Assembly (NCBI GenBank): GCA_022425325.1
Contig: JAKMFW010000032.1
Location: 26,537-90,536 of the forward strand
Source: Acidimicrobiales bacterium
Lineage (GTDB): Bacteria; Actinomycetota; Acidimicrobiia; Acidimicrobiales; Aldehydirespiratoraceae
Length of the DNA stretch: 64,000 bases
Reading direction: 5' to 3'
The translations under genes and the position numbers were made by a program. The notes beneath the pieces are model-generated. The model saw only the letters and a list, made by a program, of their open reading frames with translations, ran no database searches and had not been told where the DNA came from. Below, piece by piece: positions 1 through 8,045 of the stretch; positions within the stretch are counted from its first letter, which is position 1; every line of letters begins with the position of its first letter.

Positions 1-567
<567 letters not shown>

Positions 568-594
568 CGGTTTCAGCTTTCGGCGAGCAGGCGA

Positions 595-2169
595 TCAGGA
601 GAGAGGGACGGACTGGCCGGCCCGGACGAAGGCGTCCTCGTAGGCGAAGAGGCCGGCGACCGCAGCGATGCCGGCGGCGGCAAGCGGGGCGGGGCTCGAG
701 ATGTCGGTGGCGAGCACGAGGATCGCGATCGCGCCGGGTACAACCAGCCCGACCGTGATCCCACCGACCCAGAACTGTCGGGCGTACCGGCCGTGGGTCA
801 TCGTCTCAACGGCGAGCTCGACGTGGCGGCTGCCGTGACTGGCGAGCTCCATCCAGACGAAGGCGCCGGTGGCCACGACACCACCGAGCAGCACCCACGC
901 GACGGCGTCCTGCTCGGGCAGATCCATGAACACATCGAGCACGGCATAGGTGGCACCGCCGGCGGTGACGGCCTGGGCAAGCAGCACGGGCAGCAGCAAC
1001 GGCGTCTGCCACAGATCGCGACCTTCACACTGGGCGAAGAGGTACGCGGTGTAGCCGGCCGTCCCGAGGGCGCCCAGTGCAGCAGGGATGGCAACGATCT
1101 CGATCAGACCGTCGTTCTCGGTGAGGCCACCGATCCACCACAGGCCGCACATCGCAGCGAAGAACATCAAGACGTAGGCGCCCTTCACCAGCCACGAGTC
1201 GGTGTTGCCCCTGGTGAGCAGATAGTGGAATCGGGTCGGCTGCTTGAGGTCGGCGATCAACAACACGCCGGTGATGCCGAGGAAGACGCCGGCGACCATC
1301 GGCGGCACGACACCGACCGCAGCCTGCTCGGCGGCGTGCCCCATCAACACGAGCAGCGCAGCGACCAGCATCACGCCGGCCGCGATCGCTTTGGTGACCA
1401 GGTAGCCCGACACCTTTTCCTTCCACGTCATCATGTGTGTGGTGGTGTAGGCCGTGCGGGCGACGACACCGTCGAGATCGGCCGGCTTCTGACCGATCGA
1501 GACCGGAACCGTCGGGTGATTCTTGTCGTGGGTGCCGGTGATCGTGTCGGCCCAGATCATGCCGTCGTTCGCGATCGCGGTGCGGGTCGGGTCGAGCGAT
1601 GCCTGGTCGGCACCCCGGTAGTAGACCTTCGGCTTGGTGTTCTGTTCCGGGGCACGGACGGCGACATCGTCCCGAGCGATGATCCTGGAGATCTCGGAGT
1701 TGGGGTCGTCGAGATCACCGATCTTGATCGCCTCGGTCGGACACACGATCTGGCACGACGGCTCGAGGTTCATCTCGATGCGGTGGTTGCACATGTTGCA
1801 TTTGTGCGCCGTGTTGGTCTCGGGGTTGATGTACAGCGCGTCGTACGGGCAGGCGTTCATGCACGACTTGCACCCGATGCAGTTGTCGTCCTGGAAGTCG
1901 ACGACGCCGTTCTCGGCTCGATAGAGCGCCGAGGTCGGGCAGATCTTCATGCACGGCGCGTCGTCGCACTGGTTGCATCGCATCACCGAGAACTTGCGGG
2001 CGACGTCGGGGAACGTGCCGGTCTCGATGTACTTCACCCAGGTGCGGTTCACCCCGAGGGGGACGTCGTGCTCGCTTTTACAGGCGACGGTGCAGGCGTG
2101 ACAGCCGATGCAGCTGTCACTGTCGAGGAGGAAACCCAGTCGTGTCACCCTCACAGTGTCGGTCGCCAT
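595..2169 (-). CDS. Fused 4Fe-4S ferredoxin (NrfC/DmsB-like) and NrfD/PsrC-like membrane anchor
   Basis: This 524-residue protein joins two subunits that are usually separate. Residues 1-190 carry four cysteine clusters: C20-x2-C23-x2-C26-x3-C30, CNQCDDAPCMKICP, CIGCKSCMNACP and CNMCN...CQIVCP. Together these are a DmsB/NrfC-type set of four [4Fe-4S] centres. Residues about 250-515 are a run of hydrophobic helices typical of the NrfD/PsrC quinone-reactive anchor. The start MATDTV was chosen because the ferredoxin domain begins right after it; upstream in-frame codons lie in the LysR gene. It should pass electrons between the downstream molybdoenzyme and the quinone pool. The divergent LysR gene is the likely regulator. 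Confidence 0.88.
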   Translation of the reverse strand: MATDTVRVTRLGFLLDSDSCIGCHACTVACKSEHDVPLGVNRTWVKYIETGTFPDVARKFSVMRCNQCDDAPCMKICPTSALYRAENGVVDFQDDNCIGCKSCMNACPYDALYINPETNTAHKCNMCNHRIEMNLEPSCQIVCPTEAIKIGDLDDPNSEISRIIARDDVAVRAPEQNTKPKVYYRGADQASLDPTRTAIANDGMIWADTITGTHDKNHPTVPVSIGQKPADLDGVVARTAYTTTHMMTWKEKVSGYLVTKAIAAGVMLVAALLVLMGHAAEQAAVGVVPPMVAGVFLGITGVLLIADLKQPTRFHYLLTRGNTDSWLVKGAYVLMFFAAMCGLWWIGGLTENDGLIEIVAIPAALGALGTAGYTAYLFAQCEGRDLWQTPLLLPVLLAQAVTAGGATYAVLDVFMDLPEQDAVAWVLLGGVVATGAFVWMELASHGSRHVELAVETMTHGRYARQFWVGGITVGLVVPGAIAILVLATDISSPAPLAAAGIAAVAGLFAYEDAFVRAGQSVPLS

Positions 2170-2178
2170 CAGGTCGAG

Positions 2179-2201
2179 CGATAGAGGGTAGTGCTCTATC
2201 G
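2179..2201. promoter_or_regulatory. Inverted repeat, probable LysR operator
   Basis: A perfect inverted repeat CGATAGAG - 7 nt - CTCTATCG lies in the 49-bp gap between the divergent molybdoenzyme operon and the LysR gene. A second, weaker CTAT/ATAG pair (2196-2199 and 2206-2209) follows at once and touches the LysR -10 hexamer. Size, place and the AT-rich dyad fit a LysR-type binding site that controls both genes; binding is inferred. Confidence 0.6.
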
Positions 2202-2206
2202 CGCCA

Positions 2207-2212
2207 TAGGAT
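2207..2212 (+). promoter_or_regulatory. -10 hexamer TAGGAT of LysR gene
   Basis: TAGGAT sits 6 nt before the ATG, with no Shine-Dalgarno, so a leaderless transcript is likely. Confidence 0.5.
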
Positions 2213-2218
2213 GCTTCT

Positions 2219-3115
2219 ATGCCTCTCCCGGCGTCGTTCCCCGAACTCGCATCGCTCGACCTCTTCGTTTCGGTGGTCGAGCTCGGCAGTGTGTCGCGGG
2301 CGGCAGCCGCCCATGGGGTCAGCCAACCGTCGGCGAGCAGCCGAATCAAGCATCTCGAACGCCAGCTCGGGATGCGACTCCTCGACCGGGGACCCAGCGG
2401 CTCGCTCCCGACCGACGCCGGGGTGGTCGTCGCTGGCTGGGCCGAGACGATCCTGCGCGCCGCCCATGAGCTCGAGGCCGGCCTCTCCGCCTTCCAGGCC
2501 GCCCAGGCAGGACGTCTCCGGATCGTCGCCAGCTTCACGATCGCCGAGTACCTCCTCCCCCAGTGGCTCGACCGTTTCTCACGCGATCACCCCCGAGATT
2601 CGATCGCTCTCGAAGTGGCGAACTCCACCACCGTGATCGACCGGCTCCGCCACGGCGCCGCCGACCTCGGTTTCATCGAGACCCCGTCGGAGCTCGACGG
2701 CCTCGACGAGGCCATCGTCGGCAACGACGAGCTCGTCACCGTCGTCGCGACCGGCCATCCGTGGGCGACACCTCGCACGGTGCCGGTCGAGGCCCTCGCC
2801 GCCACCCCACTGGTGATGCGCGAGGCGGGCTCCGGCACCCGAGCTGCACTGGCGGCAGCCTTGCGGGATCTCGGCCTCGGCGAACCGAGCGCCGTGCTGG
2901 AACTCGGCTCGACATCAGCCGTACGGGCCGCCGTCGTTCACGGCAACTCCCCCACCGTGATCAGCCGGCTCGCAGTCGCGGCGGAGGTCGCCGCCGGACA
3001 GCTGGTGGAGGTCGACGTGCCCGGCCTGTCGGTCGCCCGGCAACTCCGGGCCGTGTGGCCGGCGGGCACGGCGCTGCCGTCACTCGCCCGCGAACTTCTC
3101 GACGACATCCGGTGA
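2219..3115 (+). CDS. LysR-family transcriptional regulator
   Basis: This 298-residue protein has the LysR layout. Residues about 10-70 form the winged helix-turn-helix (LDLFVSVVELGSVSRAAAAHGVSQPS... RLLDRGPSG), and residues 90-295 the periplasmic-binding-like effector domain. It is divergently placed from the molybdoenzyme operon with 49 bp between them, and a perfect inverted repeat fills that gap. By the family rule it probably controls that operon and itself. The effector is unknown. The ATG at 2219 is supported by a -10 hexamer 6 nt upstream. Confidence 0.92.
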   Translation: MPLPASFPELASLDLFVSVVELGSVSRAAAAHGVSQPSASSRIKHLERQLGMRLLDRGPSGSLPTDAGVVVAGWAETILRAAHELEAGLSAFQAAQAGRLRIVASFTIAEYLLPQWLDRFSRDHPRDSIALEVANSTTVIDRLRHGAADLGFIETPSELDGLDEAIVGNDELVTVVATGHPWATPRTVPVEALAATPLVMREAGSGTRAALAAALRDLGLGEPSAVLELGSTSAVRAAVVHGNSPTVISRLAVAAEVAAGQLVEVDVPGLSVARQLRAVWPAGTALPSLARELLDDIR

Positions 3116-3160
3116 CCACTCTGCTTGCTTGCGCGCCGGGCCACCCGCGAGGCTGCTTCC

Positions 3161-4195
3161 GTGAGTGAGCCGACCACCCGAGGACTCGACCCTGCCTGGG
3201 TCGCCGAGCAGATCGGCGCCGAGCGCGCCACGTTCGACGGCTTCATCGGCACCGGACAGATCGGGCGCAATGCCCGGTTCTCGATCACCGGCCACGAGGC
3301 GACCTCGGTCGTGGTCAAGGTGCCCGCCGACGATCCGGGTGTCCGCCAGATCGGCTTCGATCAAGGGCTCTACCCCAAAGAGTGCCTCTTCTACCGTGAG
3401 ATCGTCGACCTCGTCGAGGTTCGCACACCGCGCCCGCTGGCTGTCGACATCGATCCGGCCGCGGTCGACTTCGCGCTCATCCTCGAGGACATGGCCCAGT
3501 CAGAGGCAGGCGACCAGTTCACCGAGGCGACCGACGACGAACTCTCGCTTGCCGTCGAGCAGGCCGCCCGGTTGCATGGTCCATCGTGGGGGGCCGGGCA
3601 CGCCGCCCTGCAGGAGCTCCGAGGTGGCGACGAAGGCCGGGCCGCGATGGCGGGAATCCTCCAGATGTTCCTTCCGATGTGTCTCGATCGCCTCGACGGC
3701 CGCCTCGATGACGACACCATCCCGGTCCTGCACCGTTTCGTCGAGCTCGCCTCGCTCTGGCTCCATCGCGAGATTGCGACCGAAGGACTCGTCCACGCCG
3801 ACTTCCGGCCCGACAACTTCCTCTTCGGTCGTGCCGACGACGCCCCACCACTCGCCGTCGTCGACTGGCAGACCCTGACCATCGGCGCCTCCGTCTCCGA
3901 CGTCGCCTACCTGCTCGGTGCCGCCATCGACCCGGCTCGTCGCCGGGAGGTCGAGCACGATCAGCTCGCCACCTATCGCGACCTGCTCGCCGGTTACGGC
4001 GTCGAGTACGACGCCGAGACCTGTTGGGCCGAGTACGCGCTCGCGTCGCTGCACGGCATCGTCGTCGGAATCACGGCGACGATCATGGCCACCGAGACCG
4101 AACGCGGAAACAACCTGTTCGCGTTGATGCTCAACCGGCACGCACGACACGCCATCGACGTCGACGCACTCGACCGCCTGGCGGCGCTCGCCTGA
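3161..4195 (+). CDS. Phosphotransferase family protein (APH/choline kinase-like)
   Basis: This is a 344-residue kinase-like protein of the aminoglycoside phosphotransferase superfamily. It shows the Brenner motif HADFRPDN, where Asp is the catalytic base and Asn binds metal, and then the metal-binding VVDWQTL. Actinobacterial members of this group act on small molecules and are mostly uncharacterised; I do not infer antibiotic resistance. GTG at 3161 (MSEPTTRGLD) is preferred over an in-frame TTG at 3125 because the domain starts soon after it. It lies 45 nt after the LysR gene on the same strand and may be co-transcribed. Confidence 0.8.
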   Translation: MSEPTTRGLDPAWVAEQIGAERATFDGFIGTGQIGRNARFSITGHEATSVVVKVPADDPGVRQIGFDQGLYPKECLFYREIVDLVEVRTPRPLAVDIDPAAVDFALILEDMAQSEAGDQFTEATDDELSLAVEQAARLHGPSWGAGHAALQELRGGDEGRAAMAGILQMFLPMCLDRLDGRLDDDTIPVLHRFVELASLWLHREIATEGLVHADFRPDNFLFGRADDAPPLAVVDWQTLTIGASVSDVAYLLGAAIDPARRREVEHDQLATYRDLLAGYGVEYDAETCWAEYALASLHGIVVGITATIMATETERGNNLFALMLNRHARHAIDVDALDRLAALA

Positions 4196-4196
4196 A

Positions 4197-5108
4197 TCAC
4201 CGCCGAAGACGCGCCGCGACTTCGGCGATCACCTCGAGCTCCGTCTCGGGATCCGGTCCGCACGCCTTGAGGCTCAGCGTCTTGGCTCCGGCTTCGACGA
4301 AGGGTTCGAGGAAGGCGACGATGTCGTCGGCGGTGCCGACCGGCGTGTACTTCTCGAACGGTTCGAACGGCATGCCGTAGAACCGCTGCATCCCGGCGGC
4401 GACGTGGGTGCGACCCTCAGCTGCGTCGGCGCCGACTCCGGCCCAGATCTGGAGGCCGTGATGCCAGTCGACGTCCCGATCGATACCGACCTGCTCGACG
4501 AGCGCCGTGCCCTCGGCGAAGCGACGGGGTGAGCACCACGCCGCCAACCAGCCATCACCGAGCCGGCCAGCGCGATCGAGGGCGGCGTTGCTGCGCCCGC
4601 CCACGACGAACGGAATGCGTTCGTGCGGGATCGGGCGGATCCGTGCCTGTTCGAAGGAGAAAACCTCGCCATCACCGTCGACCGTCTCGCCGTCGAGGAG
4701 CCGACGAACGATGTCGAGCTCGACATCGGTGCGACGACCACGGGTCGCGGGATCGACCTCACAGACCTCGAACTCGTGTCGGTCCTCCCCGCCGACGCCC
4801 ACACCGATCGACACCCGGCCCGGGGCGTACTCGGCGAGCGTGGCGATCTGGCGAGCAGCCACCAGTGGGTGGCGAAGCGCCAGGAGCATCACACCCAGAT
4901 GGAGCCCCAGCCGGGGCTCCATTGCACCCAGCGCAGCGAGCCGGACCGGACCGTCGATCCCGCTGCCGTCGATGAAACTGACGTGATCCGCCGTGAAGAC
5001 ATGATCGATGCCGGCGTCGGCGATCGCGGCGAGAGCAGCCCGCTGGGCATCCGGATCGAACCGGCCGAGATCGTCCGGCGCACTGAGGCCAATCTGCAGG
5101 TCGCTCAT
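4197..5108 (-). CDS. LLM-class (luciferase-like) F420- or flavin-dependent oxidoreductase
   Basis: This 303-residue protein has the TIM-barrel fold of the bacterial luciferase/F420 superfamily: GLSAPDDLGRFD at the N-terminus, then ADHVSF, LGVMLLALRHP, APGRVSIGVGVGGE and IPFVVGGRSNAALDRAGRLGDGW. Such enzymes move hydride or use O2 with F420H2 or FMNH2; the cofactor cannot be read from sequence alone. Its ATG overlaps the stop of the DUF1330 gene by 4 bp (ATGA), so translation is coupled. It is the last gene of the isochorismatase / DUF1330 / LLM group. It meets the phosphotransferase gene tail to tail, with 1 bp between the stops. Confidence 0.85.
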   Translation of the reverse strand: MSDLQIGLSAPDDLGRFDPDAQRAALAAIADAGIDHVFTADHVSFIDGSGIDGPVRLAALGAMEPRLGLHLGVMLLALRHPLVAARQIATLAEYAPGRVSIGVGVGGEDRHEFEVCEVDPATRGRRTDVELDIVRRLLDGETVDGDGEVFSFEQARIRPIPHERIPFVVGGRSNAALDRAGRLGDGWLAAWCSPRRFAEGTALVEQVGIDRDVDWHHGLQIWAGVGADAAEGRTHVAAGMQRFYGMPFEPFEKYTPVGTADDIVAFLEPFVEAGAKTLSLKACGPDPETELEVIAEVAARLRR

Positions 5109-5524
5109 CCGAACGGATTGCTGACGGTCTCGATGTTGAGTTGGCCAGCGAGCCCGGCGGCGCGATGCACGGCCGCCTCGTTCCACTCCGGCGATGTCGA
5201 CATCGCCCACAACGCCGCACGATTCGGGTACTTCGCGATGGCGACCTCATCCCAGAGTTCCTCGACCTGACCGAGCGAGAGGAAGGTGACGTCCCCGACG
5301 AAGATCACCTCACCGTCGTACTCCCGGATGATCTGGCTTACGGCCTGGCCGTAGAGGCCATACGCCTCGCGCCCGCTGAGATCGGTATCGCGTCCGTCGG
5401 CGTACTCGGCTCGCTCGTTGAACTTCAAGAGGTTGACCATGAAGATCGGCCCCTCAGGCCCCTCGGCCATCATCTCGGTGATGCGGTCGGGGTCGGTCGG
5501 CAGGACCTCGTTGATGACGTCCAT
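5105..5524 (-). CDS. DUF1330-family protein
   Basis: This is a 139-residue soluble protein with a DUF1330-type ferredoxin-like alpha+beta domain (GPIFMVNLLKFNERAEYADGRD, then YDGEVIFVGDV and AIAKYPNRAALWAM). The function of the family is not established. ATG at 5524 is preferred because GAGGAG stands just upstream. It sits between the isochorismatase-like hydrolase and the LLM oxidoreductase on the same strand, so it may take part in the same unknown degradation pathway. Confidence 0.75.
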   Translation of the reverse strand: MDVINEVLPTDPDRITEMMAEGPEGPIFMVNLLKFNERAEYADGRDTDLSGREAYGLYGQAVSQIIREYDGEVIFVGDVTFLSLGQVEELWDEVAIAKYPNRAALWAMSTSPEWNEAAVHRAAGLAGQLNIETVSNPFG

Positions 5525-5541
5525 GGTGTGCTCCTCGTGGG

Positions 5542-6093
5542 TCAGCCGAGGGCAGCGTCGGCGGTGAGTACGGTGCCCGTCTCTCGACCTTCCACCGCGT
5601 GCAGGCTCCACATCAAGTTCGCGTGGGAGATCACCGCAGCAGGATCGGTGCCGCCCCACTCGCTCAGGTCCTCGGTGGTGTGGGCATCGCTGACGAGGAC
5701 GGCGCCGTAGCCGCGGGCGACCGCTCCATGAAGGGTCGATGTGATGCAGGCATCGGTCTGCGCACCGGCGACCACCAACGACCCGACATCGAGCCCGGCG
5801 AGGACAGCATCGAGTTCGGTGGCCTCGAAGGAATCGCCGTAGGTCTTGTGCACGACTGGTTCGGTGTCAGCGACCGCAAGCTCGGGAACGAGCTGCCAGG
5901 CCGCGGAGCCGTGTTCGAGCTCGTCGTCGCCGTGCATGACCCACACGACCGGCGTACTGGCAGCACGCGCCCGGTCTACAAGCGTCGAGATGTTGGCGAC
6001 GACCTCGTCGCGGCGAATCGATGGCTCCATCACCCCGACCTGCACGTCGACGATGAGCAGAGCGGTTCCCGGTCGGTCGGTGGGGATCGTCAT
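5542..6093 (-). CDS. Isochorismatase-like cysteine hydrolase
   Basis: This 183-residue protein belongs to the isochorismatase/nicotinamidase superfamily. The catalytic triad is visible: Asp in LLIVDVQ, Lys in VVHKTYGDSF and Cys in AQTDACITSTL. Members hydrolyse amides or vinyl ethers; the substrate here is unknown. It heads the three-gene run with DUF1330 and the LLM oxidoreductase. The gntR gene lies 21 nt upstream, but a TAGGAT hexamer 6 nt before this ATG suggests a promoter of its own. Confidence 0.88.
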   Translation of the reverse strand: MTIPTDRPGTALLIVDVQVGVMEPSIRRDEVVANISTLVDRARAASTPVVWVMHGDDELEHGSAAWQLVPELAVADTEPVVHKTYGDSFEATELDAVLAGLDVGSLVVAGAQTDACITSTLHGAVARGYGAVLVSDAHTTEDLSEWGGTDPAAVISHANLMWSLHAVEGRETGTVLTADAALG

Positions 6094-6099
6094 GGCGGG

Positions 6100-6105
6100 A
6101 TCCTA
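6100..6105 (-). promoter_or_regulatory. -10 hexamer TAGGAT of isochorismatase-like gene
   Basis: TAGGAT lies 6 nt before the ATG at 6093, in the 21-nt gap after gntR. Confidence 0.45.
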
Positions 6106-6114
6106 CGAGGGCGG

Positions 6115-6876
6115 TCAGTCGGCTGCAGGGCGTAGCTCGGCCCGGCCGCTCGGCGACCACTCCGAGACGAAGCGATAGCGATCGCCGCGAATCAGGGTCG
6201 TTCGCCACTCGACCGGTGTTCCGTTGTGGATACCGAGCCGCTCGAGTCCGAAGACGGCGGCCCCCGACGGGAGGTCGAGAAGCGCACGGTCCGCCGGCGG
6301 CGGTACGAGCGGGGAAAGCCGTTCCCAACCGGCGGTCGGAGTCGGGGCGCCGATCCGGCCCATCTCGTCGTAGAGCGCCGTGTGGGTCCAGTCGACCGAA
6401 AGCAGCGGCTCGACAACGGCCAACGGCAGCCACGCCCGGTCGACGGCGAGCGGCTCTCCGCCAGCTCGCCGAAGCCGGGCGAGATGGAACAACTCGGTGT
6501 CCTCGTCAATCTGGAGCCGGGCCGCAGCAATCGAGTCGGTGACCACCGCAAGCTCCAACACCTCGCTGGTCTGTTCGGTTCCGGTCGACTCGATCGACTG
6601 GAACAGCGAGTACAAGGTGCCGAGCGGTTGTTCGAACTCGCTGCGGTTGATGACCGTGCCCCGGCCCCGTTCGCGCTTGAGGATCCCGGTCTTGTTGAGA
6701 TGACGGATCGCTTCGCGCACGGTGTGGCGGCTGACCTCGTAGCCCTCGGTCAGCTCGAGATCGGTCGGGAACCGACCGTCGCTGAACTCCCCCGCGTCGA
6801 TGCGGCGACGCAGCTCAGCCTCGAGCTGCGCCCACAACGGCACCGGGTCGGCGCGGTCGAGCGGCACAAGCGGCAT
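6115..6876 (-). CDS. GntR-family regulator, HutC subfamily with UTRA domain
   Basis: This is a 253-residue regulator. Residues about 8-75 form the GntR winged HTH (PLWAQLEAELRRRIDAGEF, RFPTDLELTEGYEVSRHTVREAIRHL, GRGTVI). The rest is a UTRA effector-binding domain (FHLARLRRAGGEPLAVDRAWLP). ATG at 6876 is chosen because a longer form starting at 6912 would run through the strong inverted repeat at 6899-6925. That repeat, 22 nt upstream, is the likely autoregulatory operator. The isochorismatase-like genes just downstream are the natural targets. The effector is unknown. Confidence 0.9.
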   Translation of the reverse strand: MPLVPLDRADPVPLWAQLEAELRRRIDAGEFSDGRFPTDLELTEGYEVSRHTVREAIRHLNKTGILKRERGRGTVINRSEFEQPLGTLYSLFQSIESTGTEQTSEVLELAVVTDSIAAARLQIDEDTELFHLARLRRAGGEPLAVDRAWLPLAVVEPLLSVDWTHTALYDEMGRIGAPTPTAGWERLSPLVPPPADRALLDLPSGAAVFGLERLGIHNGTPVEWRTTLIRGDRYRFVSEWSPSGRAELRPAAD

Positions 6877-6898
6877 GACCTGCAATCTGCCCCCGCTG

Positions 6899-6925
6899 TC
6901 CGGACAATGCAAACAATTGTCCGGA
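6899..6925. promoter_or_regulatory. Inverted repeat, probable GntR operator
   Basis: A perfect inverted repeat with 10-bp arms (TCCGGACAAT / ATTGTCCGGA) and a 7-nt spacer lies between mnhG and gntR. A further half-site, GTCCGG, follows at 6929-6934. Its place just before the gntR start fits autoregulation. Confidence 0.65.
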
Positions 6926-6949
6926 TTCGTCCGGCCCGACGACCGAGAG

Positions 6950-7273
6950 TCAGTCGTGATCCTTGCCGGTGTCGGTCGCCAGATCGTCTCGACCGATCGG
7001 TACCGGTTCGGTGCGATGCACGGCTCGGAACAAGAGATGCACGGCGACCGGCAGGGTCAGCACGAGAGCCACCGCCACGACGAGGAACTCGGCCCGACCG
7101 GCCCAGCCGGTCTCAAGCGACGCACCGATCGCGACGAGCAGGAACGCAATCGGGCTGGCCTTGCCGGCTGCGTGGAATCGGGCGTAGGGGGTGCGGAACC
7201 GCAGCATGCCGATGCCGGACAGCAACGACACGAAACTACCGAGCAGGACGAAGGCAGCGGCGACCGGGCTCAT
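6950..7273 (-). CDS. mnhG: Mrp-type Na+/H+ antiporter subunit G
   Basis: This 107-residue membrane protein has three hydrophobic helices and the MnhG/PhaG pattern (LLGSFVSLLSGIGMLRFRTPYARFHAAGKASP). It is the last subunit of the seven-gene Mrp complex, which exchanges cytoplasmic Na+ for external H+ across the membrane. Its ATG overlaps the mnhF stop by 4 bp. Confidence 0.93.
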   Translation of the reverse strand: MSPVAAAFVLLGSFVSLLSGIGMLRFRTPYARFHAAGKASPIAFLLVAIGASLETGWAGRAEFLVVAVALVLTLPVAVHLLFRAVHRTEPVPIGRDDLATDTGKDHD

Positions 7274-7530
7274 GTCGCACTCTCCTCGTACTCGATGAAG
7301 CGGCTCGCAGCGACGGTGGCCGTGAACCCGACGATCGCCATGACGGCGAGCACCGGAACGAGGCGGGTCGAGCCGGTATCGGCCGCATCCACGGCGACCG
7401 CACTCATGATCGACACGACGCCGACATCGAGGGCGGCGACACGATCAGCGAGCGTCGGACCGATGGCCGCACGGATACCGGCAGCGACGAACGTGAGTCC
7501 GAAAATGATGAGCGCAATGCTGGCGATCAC
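7270..7530 (-). CDS. mnhF: Mrp-type Na+/H+ antiporter subunit F
   Basis: This 86-residue membrane protein matches MnhF/PhaF: an N-terminal helix IASIALIIFGLTFVAAGIR, then GPTLADRVAALDVG, the family's most conserved stretch, and two more helices. The start is GTG at 7530, overlapping the mnhE stop as GTGA. Longer in-frame extensions lie inside mnhE and are rejected. Confidence 0.92.
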   Translation of the reverse strand: MIASIALIIFGLTFVAAGIRAAIGPTLADRVAALDVGVVSIMSAVAVDAADTGSTRLVPVLAVMAIVGFTATVAASRFIEYEESAT

Positions 7531-8045
7531 GACGGCGCCTCGGAATCGGTGGGCATCGGGAGGGCCCGACAGGCAAGGTCGGCGAGTTCCTGCACATGCT
7601 CCGCAGTGGCTTCGGCCCGCTCGGCGTGGAGGACATGGAGATAGATCCGGCTGGTGTCGGGGTCGACGTCGATCACGGCGGTGCCCGGCGTGACGGTGAC
7701 CGCAACCGCGATCAACATCATGTGGGCCCGAGCGTTGCTGGGCAGATCGACACCGATGATCGCTTCCTCGGTGTAGTCGGTCGGGGTGATGACCTCGTAG
7801 GCGACGTTGAACGTCGACATGACGAGGTCTTGGCCGACGATCGCGCCGAGTTTCAGAAGGGGGCGCAGCCGGACCCCGCCGATACCGGCGGGGCCGACGC
7901 TTCGGTGGCTCACGACGACCGCGACCAGCAGACCCGACACGATGTTGGCGATCGACAACCGATTCCAGAGCGCACACCATGCGGCGACAAGACCGACGAT
8001 GAGGATCACCCGACGGATCGGGAAGTGCTGCCGCAGGAGCCTCAC
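7527..8045 (-). CDS. mnhE: Mrp-type Na+/H+ antiporter subunit E
   Basis: This 172-residue subunit has two N-terminal helices (VILIVGLVAAWCALWNRLS, IVSGLLVAVVV) and a cytoplasmic domain with the MnhE pattern GQDLVMSTFNVAYEVITP and MMLIAVAVTVTPGTAVID. It starts with GTG at 8045, overlapping the mnhD stop (GTGA). Confidence 0.92.
   Translation of the reverse strand: MRLLRQHFPIRRVILIVGLVAAWCALWNRLSIANIVSGLLVAVVVSHRSVGPAGIGGVRLRPLLKLGAIVGQDLVMSTFNVAYEVITPTDYTEEAIIGVDLPSNARAHMMLIAVAVTVTPGTAVIDVDPDTSRIYLHVLHAERAEATAEHVQELADLACRALPMPTDSEAPS

Noticed and set aside
3161-4195. Antibiotic phosphotransferase (resistance gene)
   Set aside because: The fold is shared by many small-molecule kinases; nothing here points to an aminoglycoside substrate.
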